Assembly: GCA_930367215.1 (NCBI GenBank)
Contig: OV884057.1
Location: forward strand, 111,501,284 to 111,565,283
Reading direction: 5' to 3'
DNA: 64,000 nt
Source of the DNA: Pollenia angustigena
Lineage: Eukaryota > Arthropoda > Insecta > Diptera > Polleniidae
In this document: positions 1 to 10,917 of the stretch, in pieces
Numbering within the stretch: position 1 is the stretch's first letter
How the letters are laid out: each line of letters opens with the position of its first letter
The notes under the pieces: model-generated
The model's database searches: none
Told to the model about the DNA's origin: nothing
What the model saw: the letters and a program-made list of their open reading frames with translations, nothing else
Position numbers and translations under genes: made by a program

Positions 1-769
1 TGTAACGCAGTTTACTTTCCCAGCTGAGGTATGACTCAGTCTGTCCATGGTCAATTCGAAGGTCTGCTTCCTTTGAAATGAAACACGGGATGTTTTCGTG
101 CGTGTTCGCTTACAATAATTTTAACAAAGCTTTATTTACGAAATCTTAATCTACTCTAAATACTTAGAACTACGACGGCCTTCGACTGATTCGGAGTGGC
201 TGTAGACGGGAACGGGTGCTGAGGCAGCGTAATTCCGTGCACGTACGGCTGATGACGTTACGAAACGGCTAGATGTTGCTGCCAGTAGGCACGTACGGTG
301 GCGTTCCGTGGAGCATCGTTTAGTTACTGAGTATTCGATCTGGCAGAGAAGATAATAAACGGGTTTCGGTTATAGGTTGTTAGTATCTACATCTACGATC
401 GAAACTATGCCGTGTACGGAGCATCCGGTGCGCCCCGTAGTTGGCGGTACACACGACTAACTACTTCGCCTAGTTGGGCCGAGCGCTTCGAACACAGGAG
501 GATCTCGCAACCTCGGGTGCTCGGCTAACTGCGGCCTCGCATAGGTCGGGGGCTGACGGTTGTCTGGCCATGTTGCGACTAACTACGGTCTTAAATACTA
601 AAAATTACTTAAAAATACTTCGGACACCAAGTGATTTCGTTCGGCTAACTACGGTTCTGGTTAATCAGGTTCGGTTAAATACGGTTCGGTTAAATACGGT
701 TGGTATTAAGTCGGCTACCGAATGGAATTCGGCGGTACCGGCGGTCGGCTTAATACGACTAACTACGGG

Positions 770-1844
770 CAGGGGTGCCAGATAAATTTGATAAAAAATC
801 GGCATATTTAAAAAAAAAAAAATCGGCATTATCGGCACTTTAATATAAAAAAAGCGTAAAAAAATCGGCAAATTAAAAATACCTATTTTAAATACAATAA
901 AACCTATTCTTACTTACAAATAAGAACAATTCAGAATTATCTAATGTTTATAACATATGAAATTTCAAAAGAATCAATCAAAATAAACGTTTTACAAAGA
1001 AATTGTAGTTAAATATAAAGTTTTTCTTAACTTTCTTATAATTAAGTATATTCCATAAACAAATATTTGAGTTTGACATTTTTATTAAATCCGTTTTAAT
1101 ATTAATAGCAAAACAGTTTAAATTATTAATTTTTAAATAATAATTTAAACTTTAAAAAACGAATAACTTGCAAAGATAAATTTTCCAGTGAACATCAAAA
1201 CTCTGTTACATTAAAAAATTCTTTCCACATTGGCGAAAGAATGTGGAAGGACCAAAAATTGTACCAAATGCTGCCATAAAATGTTCACGTTATAAATCTG
1301 AAATTTTTTGTCAAAAAGTTTGCAAATTTATTTAATTTTCCTTCCATAAGAATTGGCTATTTAATTTATGTATGTATGTACTAACTTCGTCCTCAATTGC
1401 GTTATAATTAAAAAAAAAAAAAAAATGATTTAATTATCAAAGTAATTATTATTTAAATTATATTCATTGATAGTGAATATAAATTTATCTTACCTTTATT
1501 CTTTTGTAAGTATTTATCTATCCATTTTCAAACACAAATATTAAGTGTTTTATATTTTCCTAATAGAAAAAGAAATTTTAACTGAATTATTTTAGGCTTA
1601 AAAATTATTTATTTTTTAACTTTGGCCTTTAATTCTTCATAGTGGAATATTTTTCAAATAATAATGTATTAACCCAAACACATTACAAACACTGCATTTA
1701 ATATTGAATAAAAGTATCGCTTAAAGTTAGTGTACTATTATCAAACAAACAAAAAGTAATCGCCTTTTACGTGATAGTCAAAAAATCGGCACTTTGATAA
1801 TTTAGAGGCAAAATGCCGATAAATCGGCAAAAATGGCAGGCCTG
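770..1844. mobile_element. Non-autonomous hAT element
   Basis: The ends are imperfect inverted repeats: CAGGGGTGCCA on the left and TGGCAGGCCTG on the right. A perfect 8-bp direct repeat, ACTACGGG, flanks it at 762-769 and 1845-1852, as hAT insertion produces. Subterminal ATCGGCA words recur at both ends. The interior is very AT-rich with no transposase-like frame. It interrupts the GC-richer LTR-like unit and is therefore younger than it. Confidence 0.85.
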
Positions 1845-1902
1845 ACTACGGGTTGTGTGCTGGTTCGTATTCACTACTGGTAAGAATACGTGGACTTTAA
1901 CT

Positions 1903-2345
1903 ACTCGGGCACCAACGGAATGCGAAAGCGTGGTGTACGACTAAATACTGGTTCGGTTTTACTCGGGCACCTACGGAATTCGAGAGCGAGGTGTTCGGGT
2001 AAATGCGACTAACTACTGGTTTAACTACTCGGCACCAACGGAATGCTAGAGCGTGGTGTACGACTAAATACTGGTTCGGTTTTACTCGGGCACCTACGGA
2101 ATTGGAGAGCGAGGTGTTCGGGTAAATACGACTAACTACTGGTTTAACTACTCGGGCACCAAAGGAATGCGAGAGCGTGGTGTACGACTTAATACTGGTT
2201 CGGTTTTACTCGGGCACCTACGGAATTCGAGAGCGAGGTGTTCGGGTAAATACGACTAACTACTGGTTTAACTACTCGGGCACCAACGGAAATCGAGAGC
2301 GAGGTGTTCCGGTAAATACGACTAACTACGGTTACTACTAACTAC
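1903..2345. repeat. 124-bp tandem array with dimeric substructure
   Basis: The word ACTCGGGCACCAACGGAA recurs near 1903, 2027, 2150 and 2274, a period of about 124 bp over roughly 3.5 copies. Each copy contains two related half-units of about 60 bp: one with GGAATGCNAGAGCGTGGTGT and one with GGAATTCGAGAGCGAGGTGT. This is a small higher-order repeat. Related words (GACTAACTACGG, GGTTAAATACGG) also occur at 440-780, left of the hAT insertion, so the repetitive region was once continuous. Confidence 0.8.
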
Positions 2346-2598
2346 CGAGAGTAAATACTGGGGTTAAGGGCAATATCTACTCTCCCTGTTCTAAGCAAAA
2401 CCTTGTCTATTTATTCAAAAATAAAATAAACTAAATGAGAATTATACGGTAAAAAGGTTATGTAGGTAAATAGTAAGGGTATTCATAGTAGTTAGTAAAA
2501 TAATAAGAGTATTCAAGGTGTTGGGTTACTTTATGATGTAAGGATTAAAATGTAAGGATTAAATGTAAATGTAGGGTAGGTTTGTAACGTCACGTTAC

Positions 2599-3170
2599 AA
2601 ACTATTGGAACTTAACAAATTTATTATTTATAAAAAAAGATTTTTCCTTTATCTAATATTATTTTTGGCACTAAATACCAAGAGTTGCTCGTTACTATCA
2701 TAAGTGAATATAACAGGAAGTCCATCAACATGCCTCCTGCCTACTTGCAGGTCCACCATCCCATTGTATTAGGAATTTTTCATAAAAAACTATAAAAACG
2801 TACATTTTGTATAGGGGCGCGATTAAGAAATGGTGATAGCGGGGAGATGAAAGGTATAGTGGGGTCGTTCATACATTTTACCCGCCTAGAGGCATGCTCG
2901 AAGCTGAGGGGGTAAATGTTATACAATTTCATAAAATTTGTATGGGAGCCAATCCTTAAGGTATGTTTGAAATTTTATCCCTCTAGGGATGACATCGCGG
3001 CAGTTCTGATTTTGTGGATTTTATCACCTTTTCTTTTGACTTTGAATTCGATGAGCGGAAATTTGCCACCAATCCACCTCCTTCATTATTTTTTCCAAAT
3101 TAATTTTTTTAATAGACCTCACAAAAAAAGCGGGTGTTGCATTTCAAAGTCAAAAGCTTGATCACCATGT
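2599..3170. other. Unassigned AT-rich sequence
   Basis: No coding signal or terminal repeat was found. The short frames here have no recognisable domain. A GC-richer patch near 2815-2900 (GGGGCGCG, GGGGAGATG) may belong to a decayed repeat. Confidence 0.3.
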
Positions 3171-3854
3171 CATGTACATTAGACCGGGTCGACCTCCATA
3201 CAAAAAAAAAAAAGTTGTGCCAGTCACCCCCTAGAATGAAAGATATGTCCATGAAGTTTCTAAAACAGGAAAAAAATTTTTTTTGCCACGCCCCATAAAT
3301 AAAAAAAAACAAAAAGGGCAGTAATTTAGGGCATGGCAAAAACAATTTTTTTAAAGTCCTTAAAACTGTACAAATATACCTTTTATTCTAGGGCGTGACT
3401 GACGGAAAATTTTTTTGGTTTGTATTGGCTTCTACTTGGTTTAATGTAGTATGTATGTGAAACAGAAAAAGGGGCTTTATTTGGAGGCGTGTCATAAAAG
3501 TGAGCATATTAAAATCTCAACATACGTAGTTTTATAAGGACTTTCTTGGACCGTCAAATAAATTGGACATTTGGGGGAAGGATCCGAGATGGCATAAGTG
3601 GCGCCCAGAATTTCAGGACGGATTGAAAAGTCACCAAAGACAAAAATGAAGCCACTATCAAGCCATGAACAACGATATGCGATATGATGAGATCGGACTT
3701 TAAATGGCAGCGCTACATATAAAAAACCAAAAGTGCTGTATTTTGGGGCGTGGCAAAAAAAATTTTTTTCCTGTTTTAGAAACTTCATTGACATGTCTTT
3801 CATTCTAGGGGGTGACTGGCACAACTTTTTTTTCGACCCACCCTAATGTACATG
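3171..3854. mobile_element. Palindromic MITE-like element with ~130-bp inverted arms
   Basis: The left arm begins CATGTACATTAG and continues with a GTCGA block, then GTGCCAGTCACCCCCTAGAA, CTAAAACAGG and TTTGCCACGCCCC. The same sequence reappears in reverse complement at about 3722-3854, ending CTAATGTACATG. Small frames on the minus strand fall partly in these arms and are by-products of the repeat. No transposase is visible. The flanks do not show a clear TSD. Confidence 0.6.
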
Positions 3855-4285
3855 CTTAGCCACCAACAAATGAAAACTTATTATTTATAATTAAAAGGAA
3901 CATACCCAGCGTTAAATATTTAAAGGACCGCAAGAGGCAGACCTTTTTGAAGGCCTCTATACTTCTTTCTAAAAGATTCGCTTCGTATGATTTCCTGCCT
4001 TCAGAAGTATGCTTTCTTTAAGGTGTACATTCGCTACTCGCTTGTTTAAGAAGGCAGAAAGGAAGTTGTTCGGTTTTTTGTGACCTTCTTTACTCCCTTC
4101 TTTGGGTAGGGAACGAAGTTGTTTTTAAAGGGAGTGTGGAAGGGCTTGCTTCCAATGACAACCTGTGTAAAAAATAAATAAGTATGGAATGCGGCGAGGA
4201 GGGCTTCTTCACTCATTTTTGTTACCGCTGGGTATTCATACATTCTACATACATACACTCATATATCGATATTAGTACATATGGA
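3855..4285. other. Unassigned sequence
   Basis: No gene was seen. GAAGGC/AAGAAGGCAG words recur between 3930 and 4140, suggesting a degenerate short repeat. A 70-codon minus-strand frame here shows no domain. Confidence 0.25.
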
Positions 4286-4289
4286 GGGC

Positions 4290-4870
4290 TTAGAGCTTAA
4301 GCGGCTATGTCGAATCTTTGATACCCTCCACCGACAGTTAGAATATTTTAGGCGGGGGCTCTTTATAGGCCTATAAATAATTTATTAATCTTTATAGAAA
4401 CGGAAGTCAGTTAAAATGTGTAGCGGTTTAGACCTTCATATTTTACATTATTGACCGACCAACAGAAAACTTTATGCTTTTACTTCTAGCCACATAAAAT
4501 TTAATTTGAAAAAATTTGAGTAATATTTCATCATTCGTAACAATTTTAAACGAACTAAAATTGTTTTCCATACGTCAATTTATATTGGCATGGTAAATTT
4601 GGACCAATCATCAAAAAATTCTGTAGAGTGATTTGTAGTATTATAAAACCTAAATTAGAAAAAATTTCGATATAGAAGTGAGATTTGTTATTGCATTTTA
4701 TATTTAAAAGTTGTTTTCAGAAGGCTCTTTATTATGAGATCTATGGTAAATTATGGACCGATTATTACAAAATTGCATGATATTGCATGATAGTTTTTCT
4801 GGCTATATGAAGCTAAATTGATTTTAATTTTAGCACAACATCTCTATCTGCTACGATTTGTTTCGTATTA
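4290..4870 (+). repeat. Dispersed non-coding repeat, family A
   Basis: It opens with TTTGATACCCTCCACCGACAG and has the repeated phrase TATGGTAAATTATGGACCGA. The same layout is found at 20925-22800 and 35275-36235, and inverted at about 50440-50670. No reading frame is conserved between copies. It resembles the anonymous repeats ending GGAGGGTATAAA that are common in fly genomes. I do not assign a superfamily. Confidence 0.6.
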
Positions 4871-4890
4871 AAATAATTTCGAGTTGGCAT

Positions 4891-5318
4891 TACACACGCA
4901 GAGAAAAAATATGGCTGGGCATGGCAGCGGCAACTACACTATGTTTATTGTAACAGTATATTGTTGTCGTACACAAAAATTTTTATTTTTGTCAAATAAA
5001 ATCAATATTATAGTTACTGCAAACATATAAATGTTTGTCGCAATTATAATTTTGAGTATTGTTGACTGAAAAATAATAATTTTTTTAACAACTAAATATT
5101 GATAACTTTGAAAACATATTAAGTTTCTTACAACCTGAAAATTAATTAAAATTGTTATTGATAATCTTAAATCAAATTGTATTCTAACATTTTGGTTGAT
5201 CGAAATTTGCTTTCCTGAATGATTATCTATTTTAATTGATTTTACATGTTTTTTCCTTACTTCTGTTCTTCTTTTGTTTTTTCGTATACAATTTGGTTTA
5301 AGGATTGATGTTTGACTA
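4891..5318. other. Possible end of an ACACGCAGAGAAAA-type element
   Basis: ACACGCAGAGAAAAAATATGG near 4890 resembles the termini of the elements at 14402 (ACACAGAAAA) and 59533 (ACACAGAGAGAA). A matching right end was not found, so the element may be truncated. A segment at about 5200-5290 (GATCGAAATTTGCTTTCCTGA onward) is repeated at 34982-35075. Confidence 0.35.
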
Positions 5319-5444
5319 TTGACGTCAGCAGTCGTCGATGGCTGCGAGTGTAAGACGGCAAATCCATCTGAGGAGATCGAGTGGTTGCGATCGAAACATG
5401 TCATGGTAACCTGCCGGCCGGGGTTCGAGCCCCAGCCACGTCAA
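5319..5444 (+). ncRNA. tRNA-like (pol III) segment, probably TE-borne
   Basis: The segment has a B-box-like T arm at 5418-5435 (GGGGTTCGAGCCCC). TTGACGT at 5319-5325 can pair with ACGTCAA at 5438-5444, like an acceptor stem. A weak A-box-like word (TGGCTGCGAGTG) lies in the 5' half. The 126-nt length and lack of a clean anticodon arm argue against a functional tRNA. A tRNA-derived module inside a mobile element is more likely. Confidence 0.4.
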
Positions 5445-5761
5445 GAATGAAAGATTATCAATAACAGTTTTAATTAATTTTCATGTTGTAAAATTCCTTT
5501 CTTCATAAAAATAATTTAATGAAAAATTAAATTTCATGAACTTAAGCCTAATTAAAAATATTAAAAATTTGGATTAAAAACCATAAATAGTTCAACAAAA
5601 TAACCACAATACTAATTATTGTTTCTTACAACCATAACATGATAACTTTCTATACAAGTAGTGATAGAATGCTTAAGATGCAAACAAAATATCTTTATTC
5701 TAATAATATTTTGTCAGCGCCATTTGACAACTAACACTATGGAACATTTTTGGGATTATTG
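5445..5761. other. Unassigned AT-rich sequence
   Basis: Nothing coding was seen. A 20-bp phrase, AACAAAATAACCACAATACT, also occurs near 62544, which suggests shared repeat ancestry. Confidence 0.25.
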
Positions 5762-7663
5762 TCTGGGGGGTGAGAAATTCCAAGTCAGGAAGATGGTACT
5801 AGGTCAGTATAGTAAAACCCTCAAAGGGTTTGGCGTTCGTATGTGTCAGTTTTTTTTTATGACATTTTAAATTATTTCCTTATCTTGATGTTTTTTTGTT
5901 TAACATAACTCGAGAACCACTTGTCCGATTTTGCTAAAACAAACTCAAAAAAATTTAGAATTACAATTTCTTTAATCCGTTCATATATAATCAACAGTTC
6001 TTTATAATCAACAGTTTTGCCGGTAAAAATAAATTTGTGGAGAATTATAATTGATAAGTGCAAAAAAATGTTCAAGCCTGGATGTATGCAGCAGATTTTA
6101 TCACAAACCTGCACTGCAATTTTTGTGACTTTTTTTAAGCGATCGGTGAAAATCGTCGGACTTTTGTTTGTTATTTGAAAGAATACACCCACATTCAGTG
6201 ATGCCAACAGTAGGGGATTTCCCCTTTTCTAGGGATTTTTTTTCGGATCATTTTTATCTTCAATCGGATCTTAATAACTTCTTTTTATGTTGTAATCATA
6301 ATATGATGGAGCTGAATCTTGTGAAATGCAAAAGCATGCGTTTTTATAGAAATAACTGTATTGCTGTTAATTATGCTTTTGGTGGTCATCAACTGGAGTT
6401 GGTTGATTCGTTTCTTGATATTGGAGTCTTACTGGATCCTAAATTAAACTTTGTTTCTCATATTACATTAACTGTTAATAAAGCTCGAGGCGTTCTTGGC
6501 TTTATTAAGCGCTGAGTTAAAAATTCACAGATCCATACATAACGAAGCAACTTTACGTATCACTCGTTAGACCAATCTTAGAATATGGGTAAATCATTTG
6601 GGATCCATTTTACAACATTCACAATTCTCGTATTGAATCGGTTCAAAAACAATTTTTATTATTCTGTTTACGTGATCTTCATTGGAGTTACTCGACAAAC
6701 TTTCCTTCCTATGCTAGAAGACTGGCATTAATAAAATTACCATCGCTCAAAAGTCGTCGTACAATGTTAAATGTTTCTTTTATGGTTAATCTTATAAATG
6801 GTAATGTTTGTTGTGATTTTCTGTAGAGTCTGCTAAATTTAATATACCTTGTCGCAATACGCGTCATTATAATCTGCTTTTTGTTAAATTTTTTTAGAGA
6901 AAATTACGCGATTGCTGATCCTTTTTCGAGGTTATGTAGACAATTTAATTCTATGTCACAATTTGTTGATTTTTCTTATTGTTTTTCTTTATTTGTAAAT
7001 TTTTATGTACTACATATATTCTGTAAATTTGTAATATATTTTAAAATGCATATTGTTATTCATTAATTTTAAGTCAATATTGTTATTAGTCAGTAAGGAT
7101 AATATCCATTGATTAAATAAATAAATAAATAAATATGCCCTAAAATAAAAAATTGTGTCCTCTTTTCCCTACGGTTGAAATTTTCCGAAAAAAAATCCCT
7201 AGAAAAGGGGAAATCCCCTACTGTTGGCATCACTGAATGTGGGTGTATTCTTTCAAATAACAAACAAAAGTCCGACGATTTTCACCAATCGCTTAAAAAA
7301 AGTCACAAAAATTGCAGTGCAGGTTTGTGATAAAATCTGCTGCATACATCCAGGCTTGAACATTTTTTGCACTTATCAATTATAATTCTCCACAAATTTA
7401 TTTTTACCGGCAAAACTGTTGATTATAAAGAAAAACTTTATATGAACGGATTAAAGAAATTGTAATTCTAAATTTTTTTGAGTTTGTTTTAGCAAAATTG
7501 GACATGTGGTTCTCGAGTTATGTTAAACAAAAAAACATCAAGATAAGGAAAAAATTTAAAATGTCATAAAAAAAACTGACACATACGAACGCCAAACCCT
7601 TTGAGGGTTTTACTATACTGACCTAGTACCATCACCCTGACTTGGAATTTCTCACCCCCCAGA
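5762..7663. mobile_element. Large inverted duplication (foldback-like), ~490-bp arms
   Basis: The left arm (5762-6259) begins TCTGGGGGGTGAGAAATTCC. The right arm (about 7188-7663) is its near-perfect reverse complement, ending GGAATTTCTCACCCCCCAGA. The arms also share AGTGATGCCAACAGTAGGGG, so a hAT-like terminus is embedded in each. The flanks give no clear TSD. The loop is occupied by a LINE fragment. The long minus-strand frame in the left arm is repeated in the right arm and is not a gene. Confidence 0.8.
6248..7138 (+). pseudogene. 5'-truncated Jockey-type LINE reverse transcriptase fragment
   Basis: The first segment encodes the end of a non-LTR reverse transcriptase: a DLNNF...LNLVKCK motif, then LGVLLD-like GVLLDPKLNF, then ARGVLGFIKR at 6480-6515. 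After a frameshift the frame continues with VSLVRPILEYG and IIWDPFYNIHNSRIESVQKQ (about 6555-6660). A C-terminal part lies near 6860-7000. Stop codons and frameshifts make it non-functional. The palm and the N-terminal endonuclease are missing, as expected from 5' truncation. It ends in an (ATAA)n tail at about 7118-7138, a usual 3' end for this clade. It sits in the loop of the inverted duplication. Confidence 0.75.
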
Positions 7664-8298
7664 TTGGCTGTTGTACTGTGTAATTTAATATCAGTTCTGT
7701 CGTAATATTTTAAAGAAATTAAAAAAGGAAATTATCTTTAAGGATCCCTTAGGAAAGAAAGCATCAGTAAAATCTTCTGATTCAAAAAAAAAAAAAAAGA
7801 GTCAAATAATTAAAAATCTATAAATTAATGCTGATAAATTTTTTAGCGCTTTTTAATGCAAATTGTTACGTGTGTATGTTTGACTTGTAAATTGCAGTCC
7901 GCTCGAGAGCGAATAACATTGACTGCCATATCACCGCCTATTGCTATAACACTGACTGCAACAGAAGCAAAAACAATTGCGCCAAAGCAGACAACCAACA
8001 TTTACGAATCCACAAGAACGGGACGGAGCCGCGTTTTTATTATGTAGTCTTATCAAATGGCAACGGCGCAGTTGACTTTTGTTTATTTTTGATTTTTCGC
8101 TGTTGTTGGCTTTTTTATTTCGTTCGAAACATAAAGAGAATTGTGATGTGCTCTACAGTGATGCCGTTTGGTTGCATTTTTCGTAATTTTCTAATATCGA
8201 AGTTTCCAACAAACGTTTACTGAACAATTTTGGGTGTTTTTATTTTGATTGCGATTTATTTGTGTAAAAATGGCAAAATAAACTAAAAAAGACTTAAT
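7664..8298. other. Unassigned sequence
   Basis: There is no supported gene. A 63-codon plus-strand frame at 7856-8047 has no recognisable domain. An A-rich run occurs at 7785-7800. Confidence 0.25.
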
Positions 8299-8953
8299 GC
8301 AGGCTTGCCAGTTTAGCACTTTTTGCGCTAGATTTAGCACATTTGTTCTTGAATTGGCACTAAGAATTTCGAAAAAGTGCTTAATGCCAGTTAAGAACAT
8401 TTTAAAAATTATTTAGTACTTTTTTTAGATCCCAAAACTACTTAAAAACCCACATAATCAATTCAAGTAAAGTATCAATTCTTTAAGTGTATCTAGAAAA
8501 ATCCATACATATTAGACATATAACTTTTTACAATTTTTGCATATAAATAAAATGCCATAGCATAGTCGAATAGAGCTTTTTTTAAATCATAAGATCATAT
8601 AGCAATTTAATTTATTATTAAATTTTAATAAATTTTATTTGTAAAAAAATGTTTAAAAAAGTAATATAAGTGTGACATGCAATACTTATATGAATTGGCC
8701 AAAGCTTATAATAAAATGAGAGCAATGCCAGCACTTCGTAATGCTCGTTAGAATTCTGTAACTTTTGTCGTTTAGACTTATTTTGGAATATCAATTGCAA
8801 TTATTTGCTATTTTGTATGTGATGCTTAGAGCGAAGTTTGGTTTCTATCAACAAAATATATTCAACAAAAATAATTTCGCCACACTACAAAAATCATTGT
8901 CCGGCTTGAGAGAAGCAAATTGCTGCAAACTATATAGAATGAAAACAGAACTA

Positions 8954-9660
8954 CAGTGCTGTCTGGGTTGAGTGAACTAATTTTTGCGGAGCGATTTCAC
9001 TGTACCCAGGTTGTTCGCTAAATCAAGGTTGATTTTTTTTTTTATTTAAAAAACTAATTTATTTATTTTAAATGCATTTATAGGTTATAAATTGTACAAA
9101 GCTTTTTCCATGCATGGAAACTCTCCTTTTTTAAGCGTCTTTCTTCTTTGGCTTCCAAATGTATAGTTACCAATAAGCTTTATTACTCCGATTTTCTTTT
9201 TATTTATGCAAAGAAGTAACACTAGCACCTTTTTCAATTTCTTTTATAATGTCGCTTTTTTGTTTTAAGGATAAATTCTTTCTTTTTTTTAGAATCCATT
9301 TTTATGTAACAATTATATAACACCAATTTTTCAGAAATTAACTTTGAGACACGACCTTAACTGAACATGCGCGCAGACTAAAATAAATTAACACTTCATA
9401 GAGTGCGTATTTGTGAGAGTAACTTGTCAACTTACTCTAAAAGAATCGTTACTTTACCGGTTTTTTATGTTCTCTTTAATTTTTATACTCTTTTTCATTG
9501 TTTTTCTCCTTGGCCAAACCTAAAAACTCACTATAAAGAATGTTCACTCTATAGAGGTTCATGAGTGTTCACTCTACAGAGTAGTCAATGTTAACATTCT
9601 GGTGCTCACTCTAAAGAGGTATTCATAGCAACGGGGGTTCACTCTACCCGGACAGCACTG
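8954..9660 (-). mobile_element. Tc1/mariner-superfamily element, pogo/Tigger-derived
   Basis: The inverted termini are CAGTGCTGTCTGGGTTGAGTG and CACTCTACCCGGACAGCACTG. They are flanked by TA at 8952-8953 and 9661-9662. Near the right end the motif TTCACTCTA (or close variants) is repeated several times, possibly as transposase-binding sites. The only coding trace is a pogo-type N-terminus on the minus strand. Confidence 0.75.
9085..9299 (-). pseudogene. Remnant of a pogo/Tigger-type transposase N-terminus
   Basis: On the minus strand a start codon at 9299 leads, after one frameshift, into LSLKQKSDIIKEIEKGASV. This matches the first helix-turn-helix (CENP-B-like DNA-binding) of pogo/Tigger transposases, which is rich in the pattern LSL..K..II.E.E.G.S. 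Further on, FPCMEKALYNL resembles the family's second helix-turn-helix region (F.D.E.AL..W). The DDE catalytic domain is absent. Stops and two frame changes make it a pseudogene. The assignment fits the TA-flanked termini of the surrounding element. It could also be a Jerky-like relative. Confidence 0.5.
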
Positions 9661-9965
9661 TATTATGTTAACTTATACGCATAAAAGAAGGTGCAAAATT
9701 AGACAAAGTTTGTTGCCACTTTTTAAACATATCGGACGATGTTTAATTAATTAATTTATATTCATAAAAATCTATTATACAAAACAAGCACTTTTGTTTT
9801 TCACTGTAGAACAATTTAGCACTTTTTTTCGATTTAGCACTTTTAATTTGAATTCTTCTGGCAAGCCTGCTTAAAGGGTCTTATGGTGAGAGATAACCCA
9901 GGAATTATAAGAGTTGATTTCCGTTCCGTTTTGTGTGCTTTACGTACCAGTTTATCCGTCATAGA

Positions 9966-10837
9966 CAGTGTTGCCAATTTAGCCATTTAGTGTCTAAATT
10001 TAGCCATTTTTCACCCTGTTTAGCCATTAGAAATTGAGTTTAGCCATTAGCCATTTTTTTTTAGCCATTTTTTAACTTGTTTAGCCATAAATTTTTTTTG
10101 CCGTTTTGCTTTTAAAAGAATAGTTTTTAATTTATTTTAAAAATTTATAAAAGTAAATTAAAAATTTTGAACAATTAAAACGCCTTTAATTTAAATCACA
10201 ACTTTTACAAATGTTGAAAATCGCTATAAACTATAAACTTTCAAAATAGAGAAACAGTGTTCCACTATTAAATTTATAAAACGGATCAACACAAACATCG
10301 CTATTTCTTTCTGGACTCAAAAGGTTGGGTAAATGTTGTCGTGATTATGATTTACCTTCAAATTATTTAAAACTTATGATTATTTGAAACTAATGAGTGA
10401 TTCCTATGAGATGAACAATAACAACATCGAATTTTTCGATGATTTAATTTTTTAATATTAATTTACGTTTATTCTTATTAAACAAATTGATCTTAACTCA
10501 CAATTTCATCGTAAACAACTTTAAATTAATTATTTCTAATATTTTCAATTAGGCTCAAGTTCATCCAATTTAATCTTTCATTAAATTATTTTTATGGTCA
10601 AGGAAAAAGGTCAACAGGAAAAGGAAAGGCAAAAGAATGGAAAACGAAACAAAAAATGTACTTTGGACTTCAAGAAGAATTCTTGACAAAAGTACGAGGA
10701 AACGGAGGTAGGGAAAAACATGTAAAATAAATTAAAATGGATAATCATTCAAAGCAAATTTCGATCTACCAAAGGTTAAAATACATTTTTTTTCCGTAAA
10801 TTTAGCCATTTTTGGTCACCAAGTTTTGGCAACACTG
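9966..10837. mobile_element. Non-autonomous hAT element, 872 bp
   Basis: The ends are CAGTGTTGCCAA and TTGGCAACACTG. A perfect 8-bp TSD, GTCATAGA, lies at 9958-9965 and 10838-10845. TTTAGCCATT is repeated many times at both ends (subterminal repeats). There is no transposase frame. Confidence 0.92.
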
Positions 10838-10917
10838 GTCATAGAAGACGTAAAAGAAAACAAATTAAATAAAAATGTTGGTTGAATATAAATTTTATAA
10901 ATTTGCTATTTGTGTAA

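Larger units (their letters stand above)
1..2598 (-). mobile_element. LTR-like unit, probably a retrotransposon LTR (minus strand)
   Basis: The unit starts TGTAACG at position 1 and ends CGTTACA at 2592-2598. These are 7-bp inverted TG...CA termini of the kind that bound LTRs. Read on the minus strand, an AATAAA signal lies within AAATAAAGC near 131-141, about 130 bases before the end, which is where an LTR polyadenylation signal belongs. The middle holds a tandem array (1903-2345) and a later hAT insertion (770-1844). Without that insertion the unit is about 1.5 kb. No gag, pol or integrase is visible, and the sequence left of position 1 is missing, so the flanking duplication and the primer-binding site cannot be tested. 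It could be a solo LTR, one LTR of a pair, or another GC-richer repeat. Confidence 0.4.
8299..9870. mobile_element. hAT-like non-autonomous element
   Basis: The inverted ends are GCAGGCTTGCCAG and CTGGCAAGCCTGC. The subterminal word TTTAGCAC is repeated near both ends. The flanks share only CTTAA, so an 8-bp TSD is not clean. A separate TA-flanked element (8954-9660) is inserted within it. Confidence 0.6.

Noticed and set aside
3492..3824. 110-codon minus-strand frame as a gene
   Set aside because: Its N-terminal part lies in an arm of the palindromic element and appears again in the other arm, so it is a repeat by-product.
5319..5444. Functional tRNA gene
   Set aside because: Length about 126 nt, no proper anticodon arm, and a mismatched T stem when set in standard geometry.
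5872..6207. 111-codon minus-strand frame as a gene
   Set aside because: It coincides with the left arm of the inverted duplication and is mirrored at 7240-7560.
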